DNA of 64,000 nt from positions 2,805,001 through 2,869,000 of the forward strand of contig NC_081817.1 of NCBI RefSeq assembly GCF_030704535.1. The letters are read 5' to 3'. This document shows positions 1 to 10,960 of this stretch, piece by piece. This DNA is from Vitis vinifera. Taxonomy: Eukaryota; Streptophyta; Magnoliopsida; Vitales; Vitaceae. Both the position numbers and the translations under genes were made by a program. How positions within the stretch are numbered: the stretch's first letter is position 1; each line of letters starts with the position of its first letter. The notes below the pieces were generated by a model. The model worked only from the letters and a program-made list of their open reading frames with translations. It was not told where the DNA came from and searched no databases.

Positions 1-274
1 ACAACAAAGAACAGGCTCAGCCACCAGATATATGTTTGCCACATGGGTGAGTGTCATAACCATTCCTTCTATTTATTAGTAAACTTCTGCTAATTAGCCA
101 TTCAGTTATTTCATTTTCTTTTAGTTCACTTCTTACAATGAAAATGCCTTATATGTGAACTATTGCTGTATATATGAAAAGAAGAAATTTGGACAGCAGA
201 TCAGAGGAAATATCCACAAAGTTCCATCAGGACCCAATCCCATTGGAAATCGGCACCCACCATCCTACCCATGA
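1..274 (+). CDS. CLE46: CLE46-like CLE signalling peptide precursor, 3' part
   Basis: CLE precursors are secreted and cut to a 12-13 residue peptide perceived by leucine-rich-repeat receptor kinases. Here the C-terminal CLE motif HKVPSGPNPIGN is encoded at 215-250, followed by a short tail RHPPSYP and a TGA at 272-274. The core is close to the TDIF class (HEVPSGPNPISN) and, by the H-K start, the G-N end and the RHPP tail, closest to what I recall of Arabidopsis CLE46. Upstream, an open frame from base 2 ends at TGG followed by a consensus donor GTGAGT at 47. Two acceptors keep the same phase: a pyrimidine-rich one ending at 124 and a weaker CAG ending at 199. The second gives a short linker like that of CLE46. 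The start codon and signal peptide lie left of the window. Family is confident, the exact orthologue and acceptor less so. Confidence 0.75.
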
Positions 275-2660
275 AATGATAGAGGGCTTGCGCTATGTTT
301 AGTAAGTAGAATTGATAATGCCCATGTTCTCTTTCTTCTGTAATTGAAGATGGTAGACCATAGAATATTGCATATTTTAAGGTCATGATTTCCAGTATAT
401 TGTACTTGCATTTGCAGAAGGATGATTTTTGTTCTTAGATTAACATAAAAAATGATCTTGAGATCAGAGATGCATGAATGCTATTCAGTCCATCTTGTAA
501 CACCAACAGGAAGAAACAACAGGAAAAGTCTCTGATTTTTGTAAGAAACAACAGCAGCTAAGAAAAACAATGATAGTACAACACATGTTCACATGCAAGA
601 AACTTGTTTTAAGTTTGACTTCTTGTAAATATTTTAAAAGATTACGCCATAAACAAAAAACCTAGGGTAACAAGGAGGAACTCCAGCTTGATTTAATTAT
701 AAATCCCCAAAAATAAAATTGTATATGCAACACCCCATCACCTTAAATTATGTCAAAATAAATGTGGCACTGGTCAAAAGACATTTTCATGATTCTAAAA
801 CTCTTTTCTAGTATATTAGTAGGAAAACATTGTGGTGTAATGCCTCTAGTAGAAGAACCATTCATGGTTCGATACGTGAACAAACCCTACAATTTAACAA
901 GGTGTTGGAAAGATCATAGTTCTTGAAACAGGAAAACTTGCAGATATCACCAAACCATTCTTGCTTCTTAAGAAGGCATGTTGAAGACTTTTTCAAAATT
1001 TAATTACAAGTTACATGTCAATAGAATAAGTATATAAGATACTTTTCTTAACTATTATCAAGTAATTCCTCAGCTTGCACAAAACAGAGCATAAACCCGG
1101 CCTGCATTTTGTGTTTTGATTCTATTTGGAATCCCATTTCAATCAAAATCCAAAAGCTTTGCCTTTAGTGCATACTTTTGTGTGTGTTATTCAGGGCATG
1201 CAAAATTTGAGTTCAATTCCAAACCCATCAGTGAATAAAGTAACCAAACAGTAGAACTAAAATCAGGGTCCCCTACTCCAACTTGAAGTCAATCCTTCAT
1301 CAATTTCTTGAGTAACTTCAAGCATTGAACAAAAGGTAAATCATTACCCAGATCCGGTAAGTGAAAACTAATAGAAATCATTATGATAAGACTCATTCCA
1401 ATAAAAAATCGTACAAGGAAAAGGTTAAAGTAATCTCCCAAGCAATTGATGTTTCATCTGCAAATTACTATACACAGTTTCTCTACTTAAGACATGAACA
1501 GTGAACTATGCTACCAATCCATAATTGCAAATGGAAAATCAGATCCTCCCAAAAAAGTTAACAAACAACAGCATATAAATATTTCCTTCTTAAGCTTCAG
1601 TTTCAAATTCATGAACTGTGAGAAAAAGATAAGGAAAAAGAAAAGAAAAATCGGAGGAAAAGGAAGGAGAGTGATCAAGAGTGGAAAAAGTTTTCTACAC
1701 TCCATTCCCAATTTTATTTCCCATTTTAATAAAGACAAGAGTTTAATTTCTTGCTACTTTTTCATCCCGGCCAAACAATAAAACCTATATTCCTTCAGAA
1801 TTCTTTTCCTTTTCCTCCAAGTTTCCATATCCATATTGACAGCAAATCGGAAATATGAATTTCGGGCAATCAGTATAGACAATTATCGAGAATAAGAAGT
1901 TGCCTTCAGAACAAATTCACGGATTCACCGGCGTCTGAGAGCTGTTCACAGTTATTGAAGAATCCGTAACGATGTACGGACGGATCATTCGAACGAGGCT
2001 GGAGAGCGGGAAATTCATTTCCATTTTCCCGGAAAACTTTTCTCGTGGAAAAGCATTTCTGCTGAAAATTTTCTATCCATAAAATTGAAAATCGGTGTGA
2101 TGCCTCACCTCGGATCGGGAGAAGAAAATAACGCAGCCCATGAATGTATAGCTCCTCTTACGTGTTTTAAAGCCACGAGAAGGGACGGCATTCACATGGG
2201 TGTGGCCGTGTGGGTTGTTACAACCGGATCCTAATGACTATTCCTTTTATTAATTTAAGTTGTTAAATTAATCAATGGCTAGAGTTTAAAGATCGTACGG
2301 CCAATCTCCTCATTGCTTTAAAATTTGTCCGAGAATCTTTGTGTGGTGACTAAAATGAAGATTGGCCCACCTATAGACATGTTACAATTATATCATGTGA
2401 CCCACCTAAAATTAAATTATATGCATATTAAAATTATATCATATGGTGTCAGGATTCATGGAGTCGTTACGATTAATATACTTTAAATCCATGTATTAGA
2501 AATTTGAAAGCCACCTTAGAAGATGAAATGATGAAGTAAAAGGAAATTTGTATTTGGGCCTTGTCATTGAATGAAAGAGCCCAACCATGCGCTTAGGTAA
2601 GTTTAAAAAGCTTGAAAATATTTACAATACAAAATGTAATTTCGACGGTGGAGATTTACT
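275..2660. other. Intergenic, CLE 3' flank to HSP70 promoter
   Basis: AT-rich spacer with no convincing coding region. Short open frames near 1494-1781 are low complexity. A GC-richer island at about 1930-2230 stands out and could be a promoter or leader of an unseen minus-strand transcript; no supported protein begins there. Confidence 0.5.
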
Positions 2661-2695
2661 TACCGGAGGCCAATGTCTAGCGGACGACAGGTTCT

Positions 2696-2838
2696 GAAAA
2701 TTCTGAAACCTTCCAAAATCAAGAGCAAGGGGTCTCCCTCCATTGTATTGGAATGTCTCGCCAACCGTCCATGCATTGAAATCCAGTGGCTGAAAATCCA
2801 CTATACGAACCTTCTCGAACCTCCTTCGGAACCTATAT
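2696..2838 (+). promoter_or_regulatory. Heat shock elements and TATA box of HSP70
   Basis: Alternating GAA and TTC blocks at two-base spacing occur at 2807-2819 (GAA-cc-TTC-tc-GAA), followed by further imperfect units through a GGAA at 2828-2831, which is the heat shock factor binding pattern. A separate GAA-aa-TTC dimer is at 2696-2703. A TATA-like TATAT lies at 2834-2838, about 120 bases before the ATG, so the leader is likely near 90 bases. The trimer lies immediately upstream of the TATA box, the usual place in heat-inducible plant genes. Confidence 0.7.
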
Positions 2839-2957
2839 GTAATGAGAGACGCTCCTGCCTCTGCTCTTCACTGTAGCTCCAAAGCATAGCATTGCCATTT
2901 TCAGAGTCTTAAGTTTTCTCTACTGTGCTTCTTCTCTCGTTTCAGTGAGAGTGAACA

Positions 2958-3480
2958 ATGGCCGGAAATGGAGGGGCTCCGGTGATCGGAATCGATCTCG
3001 GCACGACGTTCTCGTGCGTCGGAGTGTGGCAGTACGATCATGTTGAAATCATTGCGAATGACCAGGGCAACAGAACGACGCCATCTTACGTTGCTTTCAC
3101 TAATACGGAGCGGTTGATAGGAGATGCTGCAAAGAACCAGGTCGCTATGAACCCTGTCAACACTGTGTTTGGTAAGCTATCTGAGCCTTGCTGGTCTCTT
3201 TTAGCTAAACAAACTCTTTGTTTGGATGAAGAGAAAATGATATATGTTTTGTGAAGAATTTTACAGCTATTCTATTTTTATATGTTTTGCATTGTGTAGC
3301 TCCAAATCCACTTGCATCCTTAGGGTTTGCAGAAGTATAAACTTGTGGTTGATGCAGCCATGTGGCCACAAAGTCCTTTGTAGTCTTCAATAACACAAAT
3401 TCTAGCATATCTGCTTGATAGAGATGGTTTTTATCAACATTAGAAAACCTATTTATTTTTTTATCTGCACGGTGTCTATA

Positions 3481-3513
<33 letters not shown>

Positions 3514-6303
3514 CTTTTGTTTTCAATTCCTCATTATTAAAAATTTTCTTCCCCTTCCAAAAACAAATGACTTAAATTAAATACATTTCCACGGAAATGA
3601 GAGCACGAACCTTTCTTTGATGAGAAATATAGGAATTCTGAGAAGCACGACTGAGTTTGGTTCGAAATGTGATAAAATTTAAATGAGTTTTTATGTTCCT
3701 ATATTGCTTTATAAATGCTGTTAGAATGAGGTGAGTTGTTTTCGTTTTTGAATCAGAAACTGGAACCAATGCCAAATCCTGCTCATGTTTTTTTAGATCA
3801 GTTGGAGTTTAGGCCCTGTTTGGAAAGAGGTGTTTTCGTACTCCTGAGTTCACAAACAGAATTTTATTTATAAAAATAATTGAGAATTGTTTTAAAATTA
3901 AAAAGTGTTCTTAAAATTGGATTTTGATGACCATTTGTAAAAAACAATCCAAGACAGGGCCTAACCACTCTCTTCCAGTTTTCACTCAAGTCTAAGCCTG
4001 ACCTACCTCTTTCTCACTTTAATTGGTGCTTGTAATTCAAAATAATTCAATCAGACTTCCCAATTCTGTCAGTGTTGTCATATGTTGGTTTTATGTTAGT
4101 CAGCTGCATTTGAGGACATTTTTGCATGATGATATGAAACACAAATCTTTGAGGACAACTGTTAATTCCCTAATCATTTAAGTACAATTCAAAATCAGAA
4201 GTATTGAAACACAAGCTCTTGTATTAAGAGGTATATTTCTTTCTCATTTTTATGCACTCTTGATACTTTACAAATATAATAGATTTTTTTTATGTTGTTA
4301 TGCAATGTGAAATGAACAGACACACACACATACTGATCTCATTACAACACTGCATACTGGCAATCTTTGAAAAGATCAAACTTTCTCACGGACATTTGTT
4401 TGTGAATTTTTGCTCTCCTATGTTTATTTTGTTCAATTGTGACCACGGGGATTGTCGTGTATTCCGATCTCCTAGGAAACATTTCTCCATGTTGAGCGAA
4501 CACTTTATTGCATGTTATGTAGCTTATTCTGTTGCTTTGAGGTTTGGGGTTTCCATGTTCATCACAGATGCAAAGCGTCTGATTGGTCGGAGGTTCAGTG
4601 ATGCCTCAATTCAGGATGATATAAAACTCTGGCCGTTCAAGGTCATTGGTGGTATTGGTGACAAACCCACAATTGTGGTCACTTACAAAGAAGAAGAGAA
4701 AAAGTTTACCGCTCAAGAGATTTCATCTATGGTCCTCTCAAAGATGCGTGAGATTGCTGAAGTCTACCTTGGTTCAACAGTGGATAAGGCAGTTGTCACT
4801 GTCCCTGCTTACTTCAGTGACTCTCAGCGCCAGGCAACAAAGGATGCTGGGGCTATTGCTGGTCTTGATGTCGTGCGCATCATCAATGAACCCACTGCTG
4901 CTGCCATTGCCTATGGCCTTGACAAGAAGGGAGGGGGTGGTGGCGAGAAGAATGTCCTTATCTTTGATCTTGGAGGTGGCACTTTTGATGTCTCCCTTCT
5001 CACAATAGAGGAAGGTCTATTTGAAGTGAGGGCCACTGCTGGAGACACCCATCTTGGAGGAGACGATTTTGACAACCGTATGGTGAACTATTTTGTACAG
5101 GAATTCAAGAGGAAGCACAAGATGGACATTAGTGGAAACCCCAGAGCACTTGAGAGGTTGAGAACTGCTTGTGAAAGAGCAAAGAGGACTCTCTCATCCA
5201 CAGCTCAGACGAGCATTGAGATTGACTCCTTATATGAAGGTGTTGATTTCTACACAACCATCACTCGTGCTAGATTTGAAGATCTCAACATGAACCTCTT
5301 TAGAAAGTGCATGGAGCCTGTGGATAAGTGTTTGAGGGATTCTAAGATAGGCAAAAGCAGTGTCCAAGATGTTGTCCTCGTTGGTGGTTCTACTAGAATT
5401 CCAAAGGTGCAGCAAATGTTGCAAGACTTCTTTAATGGAAAGGAGCTTTGCAAGAGCATTAACCCAGATGAAGCTGTTGCTTATGGCGCTGCTGTGCAGG
5501 GTGCCATCTTAAGTGGAGAAGGTAATAAAAAGGTACAGGATCTGCTGCTCTTGGATGTTACTCCTCTGTCCCTTGGGTTGGAGACTGCTGGAGGTGTGAT
5601 GACTGTACTGATTCCGAGGAACACCACTATTCCAACCAAGAAGGAGCAGGACTTTTCTACCTACTCAGACAACCAAACTAGTGTCTTGATCCAGGTCTAT
5701 GAGGGTGAGAGAACAAGAAGTAGGGACAACAACTTGTTGGGCAAGTTTGAGCTTTCTGGCTTTGCTGCAGCCCCAAGGGGTGTACCTAAGATCACCGTTT
5801 GCTTTGATATTGATTCTAATGGTATCTTGAATGTCTCTGCGGAGGAGCAGACCACAGGGCAGAAGAACAAAATCACTATCACCAATGACAAAGGGAGATT
5901 GTCTAAGGAGGACATTGAGAAGATGATGCAGGAGGCTGAAAAGTACAAATCTGAGGATGAGATGCTCAAGAAGAAGGTGGAAGCAAAGAACGCCTTAGAG
6001 AATTATGCCTACAACGTAAGGAGCACTGTGAAGGATAAGAAGAATGAAGACAAGATCGCCCCTCTAGAAAAGAAAAAGATAGAGGATGCCGTGGAGGAGG
6101 TTATTCAGTGGTTGGATTCCAGCCAGTTTGCTGGGGCAGATGAGTTTGAGGACAAACTGAAGAAGTTTGAGGCCATCAGCAAACCAATCATTGGCAATAT
6201 ATATGAGGATACTGTACATCAGGTGGCTGATGGAGTTCTTGCTGCTGGTGGTCCTCCACCTGCTGCAAGTGCTGCCGTCCCAGTGGTTGAGGAAGTTGAT
6301 TAA
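2958..6303 (+). CDS. HSP70: Cytosolic heat shock protein 70 (HSP70/HSC70), two exons
   Basis: ATP-driven chaperone of the cytosol and nucleus that binds unfolded segments with J-domain partners and nucleotide exchange factors. Exon 1 is 2958-3171 and exon 2 is 4568-6303; the 1,396-base intron splits the Asp codon before [11 protein letters not shown], the position usual for plant cytosolic HSP70 genes. The product is 649 residues. Visible signatures are the phosphate loop GIDLGTTFS near the N terminus (Phe where Tyr is usual), [23 protein letters not shown] and the terminal EEVD that binds TPR co-chaperones. The C-terminal linker is odd: an Ala/Pro-rich tail ending AVPVVEEVD replaces the Gly-rich GGM-type stretch of most plant cytosolic members. 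Promoter heat shock elements suggest heat induction. An open frame running in from 4300 is intron read-through, not a separate gene. Confidence 0.96.
3482..3511. repeat. (TA)n microsatellite in HSP70 intron
   Basis: About 30 bases of uninterrupted TA dinucleotides inside the HSP70 intron. Confidence 0.9.
3809..3964. mobile_element. hAT-like MITE in HSP70 intron
   Basis: A short element of about 155 bases whose ends are inverted copies: TTAGGCCCTGTTTGG on the left and the complement of TTAGGCCCTGTCTTGG on the right. The ends resemble common plant hAT-type MITE ends. It has no coding capacity and lies far from the splice sites. A clear target duplication was not found, so the superfamily is an inference. 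Confidence 0.6.
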
Positions 6304-8666
6304 GTCAGGCTAGCATTCTTTTTGGGAACTTTTAACCTGATTCATCCTTTTGTTGATGGATTGATGCATGTCTAGTCTGGTGGATTCTATATACGCAAAT
6401 ACTTCTTGTTTGAAACACTGTTGAGTTCAGTAGATTATTTACGCAGTTTACAATACCATATGATTCAATGTTTTGCGCTGAAACTATAGCACACCAAGCT
6501 TTACAGATTGCTGCTACGAATGCCAATTGTGCCTAATATTCTTGAATCGTCCATGACATGCACTTGATTGTTTGCATGGTTTTTGTTTTGAGGTTTGGTC
6601 ATGTTTCATATATTGGAATACAGTTGTTACCTGGTATTCGATGATTGAAAGCACAAAGTAGGTTGTAGTTCTTGTCCCAACACATAGTTGAAATTCCAGA
6701 GTGGAGTTGGGTCTGAGTCTGAGAACTGCATTCCATGTTTTGGTTAGTAAAGCAGCATGTTGGAGAAGGGCAGTATTGCATGCCATGTGAAAATATGGCA
6801 CGATTGGACCAGGAGACTGAAAGTGGGCACCAAGTTACCAACTCTATCAGCACAGAATTTTTTGTAACAAAATCTATTTGAAATAATAAATCATTGACGG
6901 AAAAGAAAAACCCTGGTCAGTGAACCCAAAACGTCACGAAAGTACATGTTCTTTGATAGGTGAGGTCATTGTAAAGAATCCAGGAATAGGACATAACAGA
7001 AAATGACAGTAGCGGAAAGAAGCATTGAAAACCAACGGAGGCAGGCTGTCAAGTACTTGAGTCAAGAATGTCAGCTTGGTGTTTAAACAGACTTAACAAT
7101 AAAGGATAAGCCCAAACGATATACCAGTACAGCAATCCTGGGCTCAGTCACTCCACCATTAAAAAATAAAAGTTGAGGCGGCCCCATTAAGGTAAAAGAA
7201 TTTGTTAGGTTCAGATCCATCAAGCATGGTGAGGTGTGGGGATTAGGTGTTGTAGCTTTAAATGATAAAAGCTTGAATTGGTCAAAAGAGATGTGATTGA
7301 AACTTTGAAAGCATGGCAATCCTCCAACTTCATATCAGCATCAGGAAGGGGGAAAAGAGGTTGGTGAAAATTAGGGTCGTCTGCCATTCAGTACAATCTG
7401 GAATTCCCATAACTGAGGTTTAAAATTCACCATTCTCCACTGTTAGCTTTCTCTGCTATTGCTGCAGTAAACTGTTTCATCCCCAACACCCACCTTGACA
7501 AGCACTTTCATTGCCCTCCTCATCCCTCTCTACGCGTCTCTTTTCTCTCAATAGAATGATGCTTAATTCTGTACACAGGGTCCTAACTCCATCATAGAAT
7601 GATGAGCCGCTTATCGGCTATAGGAGGATCTCACAGCTCTGATTTGAGTGATTTAAAAGAGTCCAATACAGCCCACAAAACTAAACCCACCCTACTAAAA
7701 TGGTTTGCTCATCCAAATAAAGGATGTTCCCAAGTGGCTACATTGATGATTAGTAACAACCCTAAGAGAATGAAAATGGACAGAATAATTTTCATACCAG
7801 GCTCTGTTCATTGTTGTGTTAACTGCAAACATAAACCAAAACACAATCATCCATATTCCTCGTAGCTTACAACAGCATCCAATTTCCACTCCCACTCCAG
7901 AATTATAAACCCTACTCCAAAATGAAACCCACAAATGTAACAAATTAACAGGTTCAGCTTGTCTATTGCTATACTTGATGGCATGAATGCATTTTGCTTT
8001 CCAGGGACACATGACAGGGCAGGGATGTAGAGCACCAAGGCAGTGATGTGGAATACTATGATCAAATATGAAATATAATTCATCTAGCTAAACAAGTCTA
8101 GCAACAGATGCCCAACAAATAAATTTTGAATTCCCAAATGACATTTATCCACAATTATACTGGTATTATCATTAGCAGTCAATCCGTATCATTACTGCTG
8201 CACGATTTATTAAAGGAAATCAAACAACAGATATCTCCTAAGCCCAGAGAACCAAAGAATGATACTAATAATCAAATATCAAAACAGAAGAACGGTTCAA
8301 ACATAGACAATGATAGTAAATCTAGACCTAACTTCATAATTTAGAAACTATTCAAGGAAACCAGATGCATTGGAACAAGCACCAAGGTAATCAGCACATA
8401 CAGAAGTTAGAAAGGATACATAGGTTGGTAGGTCTATGGTGATCTACATACTTTTGATCACTTCTCGAGTGATCAAATATGATCTACTAGTCTATGAAAG
8501 GGGGGAAAATTGCATCACAAAGGGAAAAGTATAGAAGTAAAATAAGAAGAAAAAAAAACACAAATATAATCAGTAAACTGCAGATTTCATTTATGGAATA
8601 AGGTCAGTAAATAATGAAGCACCAACCACTGTAACCACCCTTACACCTTTCAGACTAATGCCTCTT
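6304..8666. other. Spacer between HSP70 and HSP20-like gene
   Basis: HSP70 3' UTR on the left and the 3' UTR of the minus-strand HSP20-like gene on the right, so the two genes are convergent. A moderately GC-rich stretch near 7420-7600 has no supported open frame. Nothing else recognised. Confidence 0.5.
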
Positions 8667-10148
8667 TCATGTCAACATATGCTCTTTCACTCCAAGGAGA
8701 GGACGAAGGCATACCCGGACCTCATGCTCTTCTGGTCCTACTCGTTGTTTGGGCACGACAATCTCAAGCATAGTTCCTGTTTCATCACGATATGCTTCTA
8801 GTTTGGCGTCCTCTGGAATGCGGGTTGGAAGGGGGATTTCCCTAATGAAGTCCCCAGGAGGGCAGTGCTCTGGTGTTGGGTCTGTTAGCTTGAATGTCCT
8901 ATTATGTCTCTTAATGAATGGCATGCAAACTGTACTTACACAAGATATCTTTACGATCCCATGTGAAGGAGTGTTCCTCCAAGTAACTTTCACCCTCTCA
9001 AGATCTGCGAAAGGCAAACTGATGATAATCAAGAACCCTTCATCATCCTCATATATAGTTTTTGCAGCTGTAACTGGCCCATATACATTCCTCATAACCC
9101 CACTAAACTCCTTTGACCAGTGTGGTTCAATTGGGTGGATTTCCATAGCATTATTAGGTAAACAGCAATCATCATCATTTCCATGTGGGAAGAAATCCTT
9201 CCTCCTTTTATTACAGACTGGTGAAAGGTCCAACACATCACCATTGACATGGTTTGATGGCTGTGTTGACAAATTCAAACTAGTACCATTAAGCAATTTT
9301 CTTGGGTGTGGATTTGTATGATTCTTCAACAGAGGAGGGGCACGCTCAAGCTCAAACTCTGTGTTTGGAAGGTTCCTCCACGAACTAAAATCACTTGCTT
9401 CTAGAGGGATCGAGAAGCTTATATCTCGGCCTGTAAGCTCCTTCCACCTCTTCCGGTCTTCCTCATCAAGACCCATGAGATTGGGTGAGCGGACAACTTC
9501 AATCCCATGAATACACTGGGGGTTAGAGAGACCCCGGTAGTGCTTCCTCTGCATCCTGTGAGATCGTACAAAGCCTTTGTCCACACTAAAGGGAAATGGG
9601 CGCTCCCCCAGGCGAGAGTGCCCATTCATATAACTCCTCAGCTGCATTTTACCCAGTGCATTTTCAGGCCTTTCCTTGAAAACCCACATATACATGTTCT
9701 CCATATCATGCTGAACCAAGAAAACTTCATGCTCCAAGTCCGATTTATCATAACCAGAAATCCCATTACAGTCCCTGGTGATCTTAGACTTTGATTTCTC
9801 ATTAAAGACAGGCTTGAAGTAGAAACTGAAGAAAAACCAGGCACCCCAAATACTATCGAGCCGTTTGGAGCATTTCCTTCCAACTTTTGGCAGATTGGTG
9901 ATTGCCTCAGTCTCATAAACTTGAGGGCCAAGACCGACATCCAAGATGTCACAAGAATCATTCCATAATTGAGGAGGTGGGCTAGGCTCAGCCGACAATG
10001 GAAGATTAATATCTGGTGGCCCTGAAAGGATGACCTGCCTATTCATCTCTCTCTCCAAGTCATCATGAGCAAAGGCACCTGAATCCATGGATAACAGTGT
10101 GCATGGGTGATTCTCCATGGACAGGGTTGTGAGCAGAGCTTCTCCCAT
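8667..10148 (-). CDS. HSP20-like (alpha-crystallin domain) chaperone-superfamily protein
   Basis: A 493-residue plant protein in one coding exon. The last third, roughly residues 370-480, holds an alpha-crystallin/HSP20 domain: GPVTAAKTIYEDDEGFLI opens it and a strand ending MLEIVVPK closes it. The N-terminal two thirds are plant-specific, with a conserved block around IWGAWFFFSFYFKPVF and a KRWKELTGRD stretch. At about three times the usual 17-20 kDa length this is not a classic small heat shock protein; similar Arabidopsis proteins are labelled only HSP20-like chaperone superfamily. I chose the ATG at 10148 (MGEALL) because the frame continues upstream to 10241 only through a GTG, and a pyrimidine-rich acceptor CTCTACAG lies near 10204. 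A 5'-UTR intron with a donor near 11,051 is likely. Function is unknown. Confidence 0.88.
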   Translation of the reverse strand: MGEALLTTLSMENHPCTLLSMDSGAFAHDDLEREMNRQVILSGPPDINLPLSAEPSPPPQLWNDSCDILDVGLGPQVYETEAITNLPKVGRKCSKRLDSIWGAWFFFSFYFKPVFNEKSKSKITRDCNGISGYDKSDLEHEVFLVQHDMENMYMWVFKERPENALGKMQLRSYMNGHSRLGERPFPFSVDKGFVRSHRMQRKHYRGLSNPQCIHGIEVVRSPNLMGLDEEDRKRWKELTGRDISFSIPLEASDFSSWRNLPNTEFELERAPPLLKNHTNPHPRKLLNGTSLNLSTQPSNHVNGDVLDLSPVCNKRRKDFFPHGNDDDCCLPNNAMEIHPIEPHWSKEFSGVMRNVYGPVTAAKTIYEDDEGFLIIISLPFADLERVKVTWRNTPSHGIVKISCVSTVCMPFIKRHNRTFKLTDPTPEHCPPGDFIREIPLPTRIPEDAKLEAYRDETGTMLEIVVPKQRVGPEEHEVRVCLRPLLGVKEHMLT

Positions 10149-10546
10149 TTTTTCTTCTAATTTTTTGGAGTTTTTCCTTTCCTCGTCTCTGTAGAGTGGA
10201 AGTTCAAATTCCACCAACACCGACAAAGGCACCTCACTCACCTTTCATGATACAAAACCCGAAAATTGCAGATTCATCTATCAATCAGCAAAGCAAAACA
10301 AGTACCAGAGAAACACCTTCATAGATTAAACCCGCAGACATCCAACCACGAAGAGGAAGAAATTGCAATGACCCATCAATCAATTGAAAGAATACCCAAA
10401 ACTGAAACTAACATCCATATGGCAACACCGTCCTGAAAGCACCAAGGGGATCACGTCAACATGGTGAAAAAAAATTAAACTTCCCTAATCAAACTGAACC
10501 ACACACAAACACAGATATACCAAGTCCTGGAAAATCCTAAAGCCCT

Positions 10547-10960
10547 CTTTTTGGTTGCTGAGACCACTGAGGAAAAGGACTGAAAACAAAATTTTTGAAT
10601 TTATCCGGAGTAAACAGCCAAGCTGAGTGCAATTCATAACAAAAATAAAAATTTCCTTGTAACCCAAACAATGAAATAACCCAAACGTAAACAAAACCCA
10701 AGATTCAAAACCTTCCTTTCCTTTTCCTACCTCATCAACCAAACGATGGATAAGCCAAAGCCACCCACAAAGTCCACAAACCCTAGAATCCCCAAAAAAA
10801 TTGTCCAAACAGAGGAAAGAAGCACAGATTCAAACGATCAAATTTACCACCATCCGCTTGGTTGCCGAGGAGTTATAGAAAAGAAAAGAAGCCCCAAAAA
10901 TCCCAGAAAACCCAAGAAGATTCCCTCCTTTTTCCCAAGATTTCTCAGCAACCAAACAGC
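10547..10960. mobile_element. MITE-like inverted repeats in HSP20-like gene leader
   Basis: TTGGTTGCTGAGA near 10551 and CTTGGTTGCCGAGG near 10858 both face the inverted copy CTCAGCAACCAAACAG at 10944-10959. This suggests one or two small non-coding elements, the inner about 105 bases, lying within the presumed 5'-UTR intron. The same end sequence recurs in the leaders of SCL30 and the RlmN-like gene. Borders are approximate. Confidence 0.45.

Noticed and set aside
2673-2876. 67-codon frame upstream of HSP70
   Set aside because: It overlaps the heat shock elements and TATA box and has no recognisable product.
4300-4567. Open frame extending the HSP70 second exon upstream to 4300
   Set aside because: It is intron read-through. 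The acceptor ATCACAG at 4567 and donor at 3172 restore the conserved Asp codon and the normal HSP70 N terminus.
4646-5008. Second open frame within HSP70 exon 2
   Set aside because: Out-of-frame shadow of the HSP70 coding sequence with no family resemblance.
8749-9321. 190-codon plus-strand frame opposite the HSP20-like gene
   Set aside because: Antisense shadow of conserved coding sequence; the minus strand has the recognised domain.
10149-10241. Longer N terminus for the HSP20-like protein
   Set aside because: It would need a GTG start; an acceptor-like site lies in between and the ATG at 10148 is in frame.
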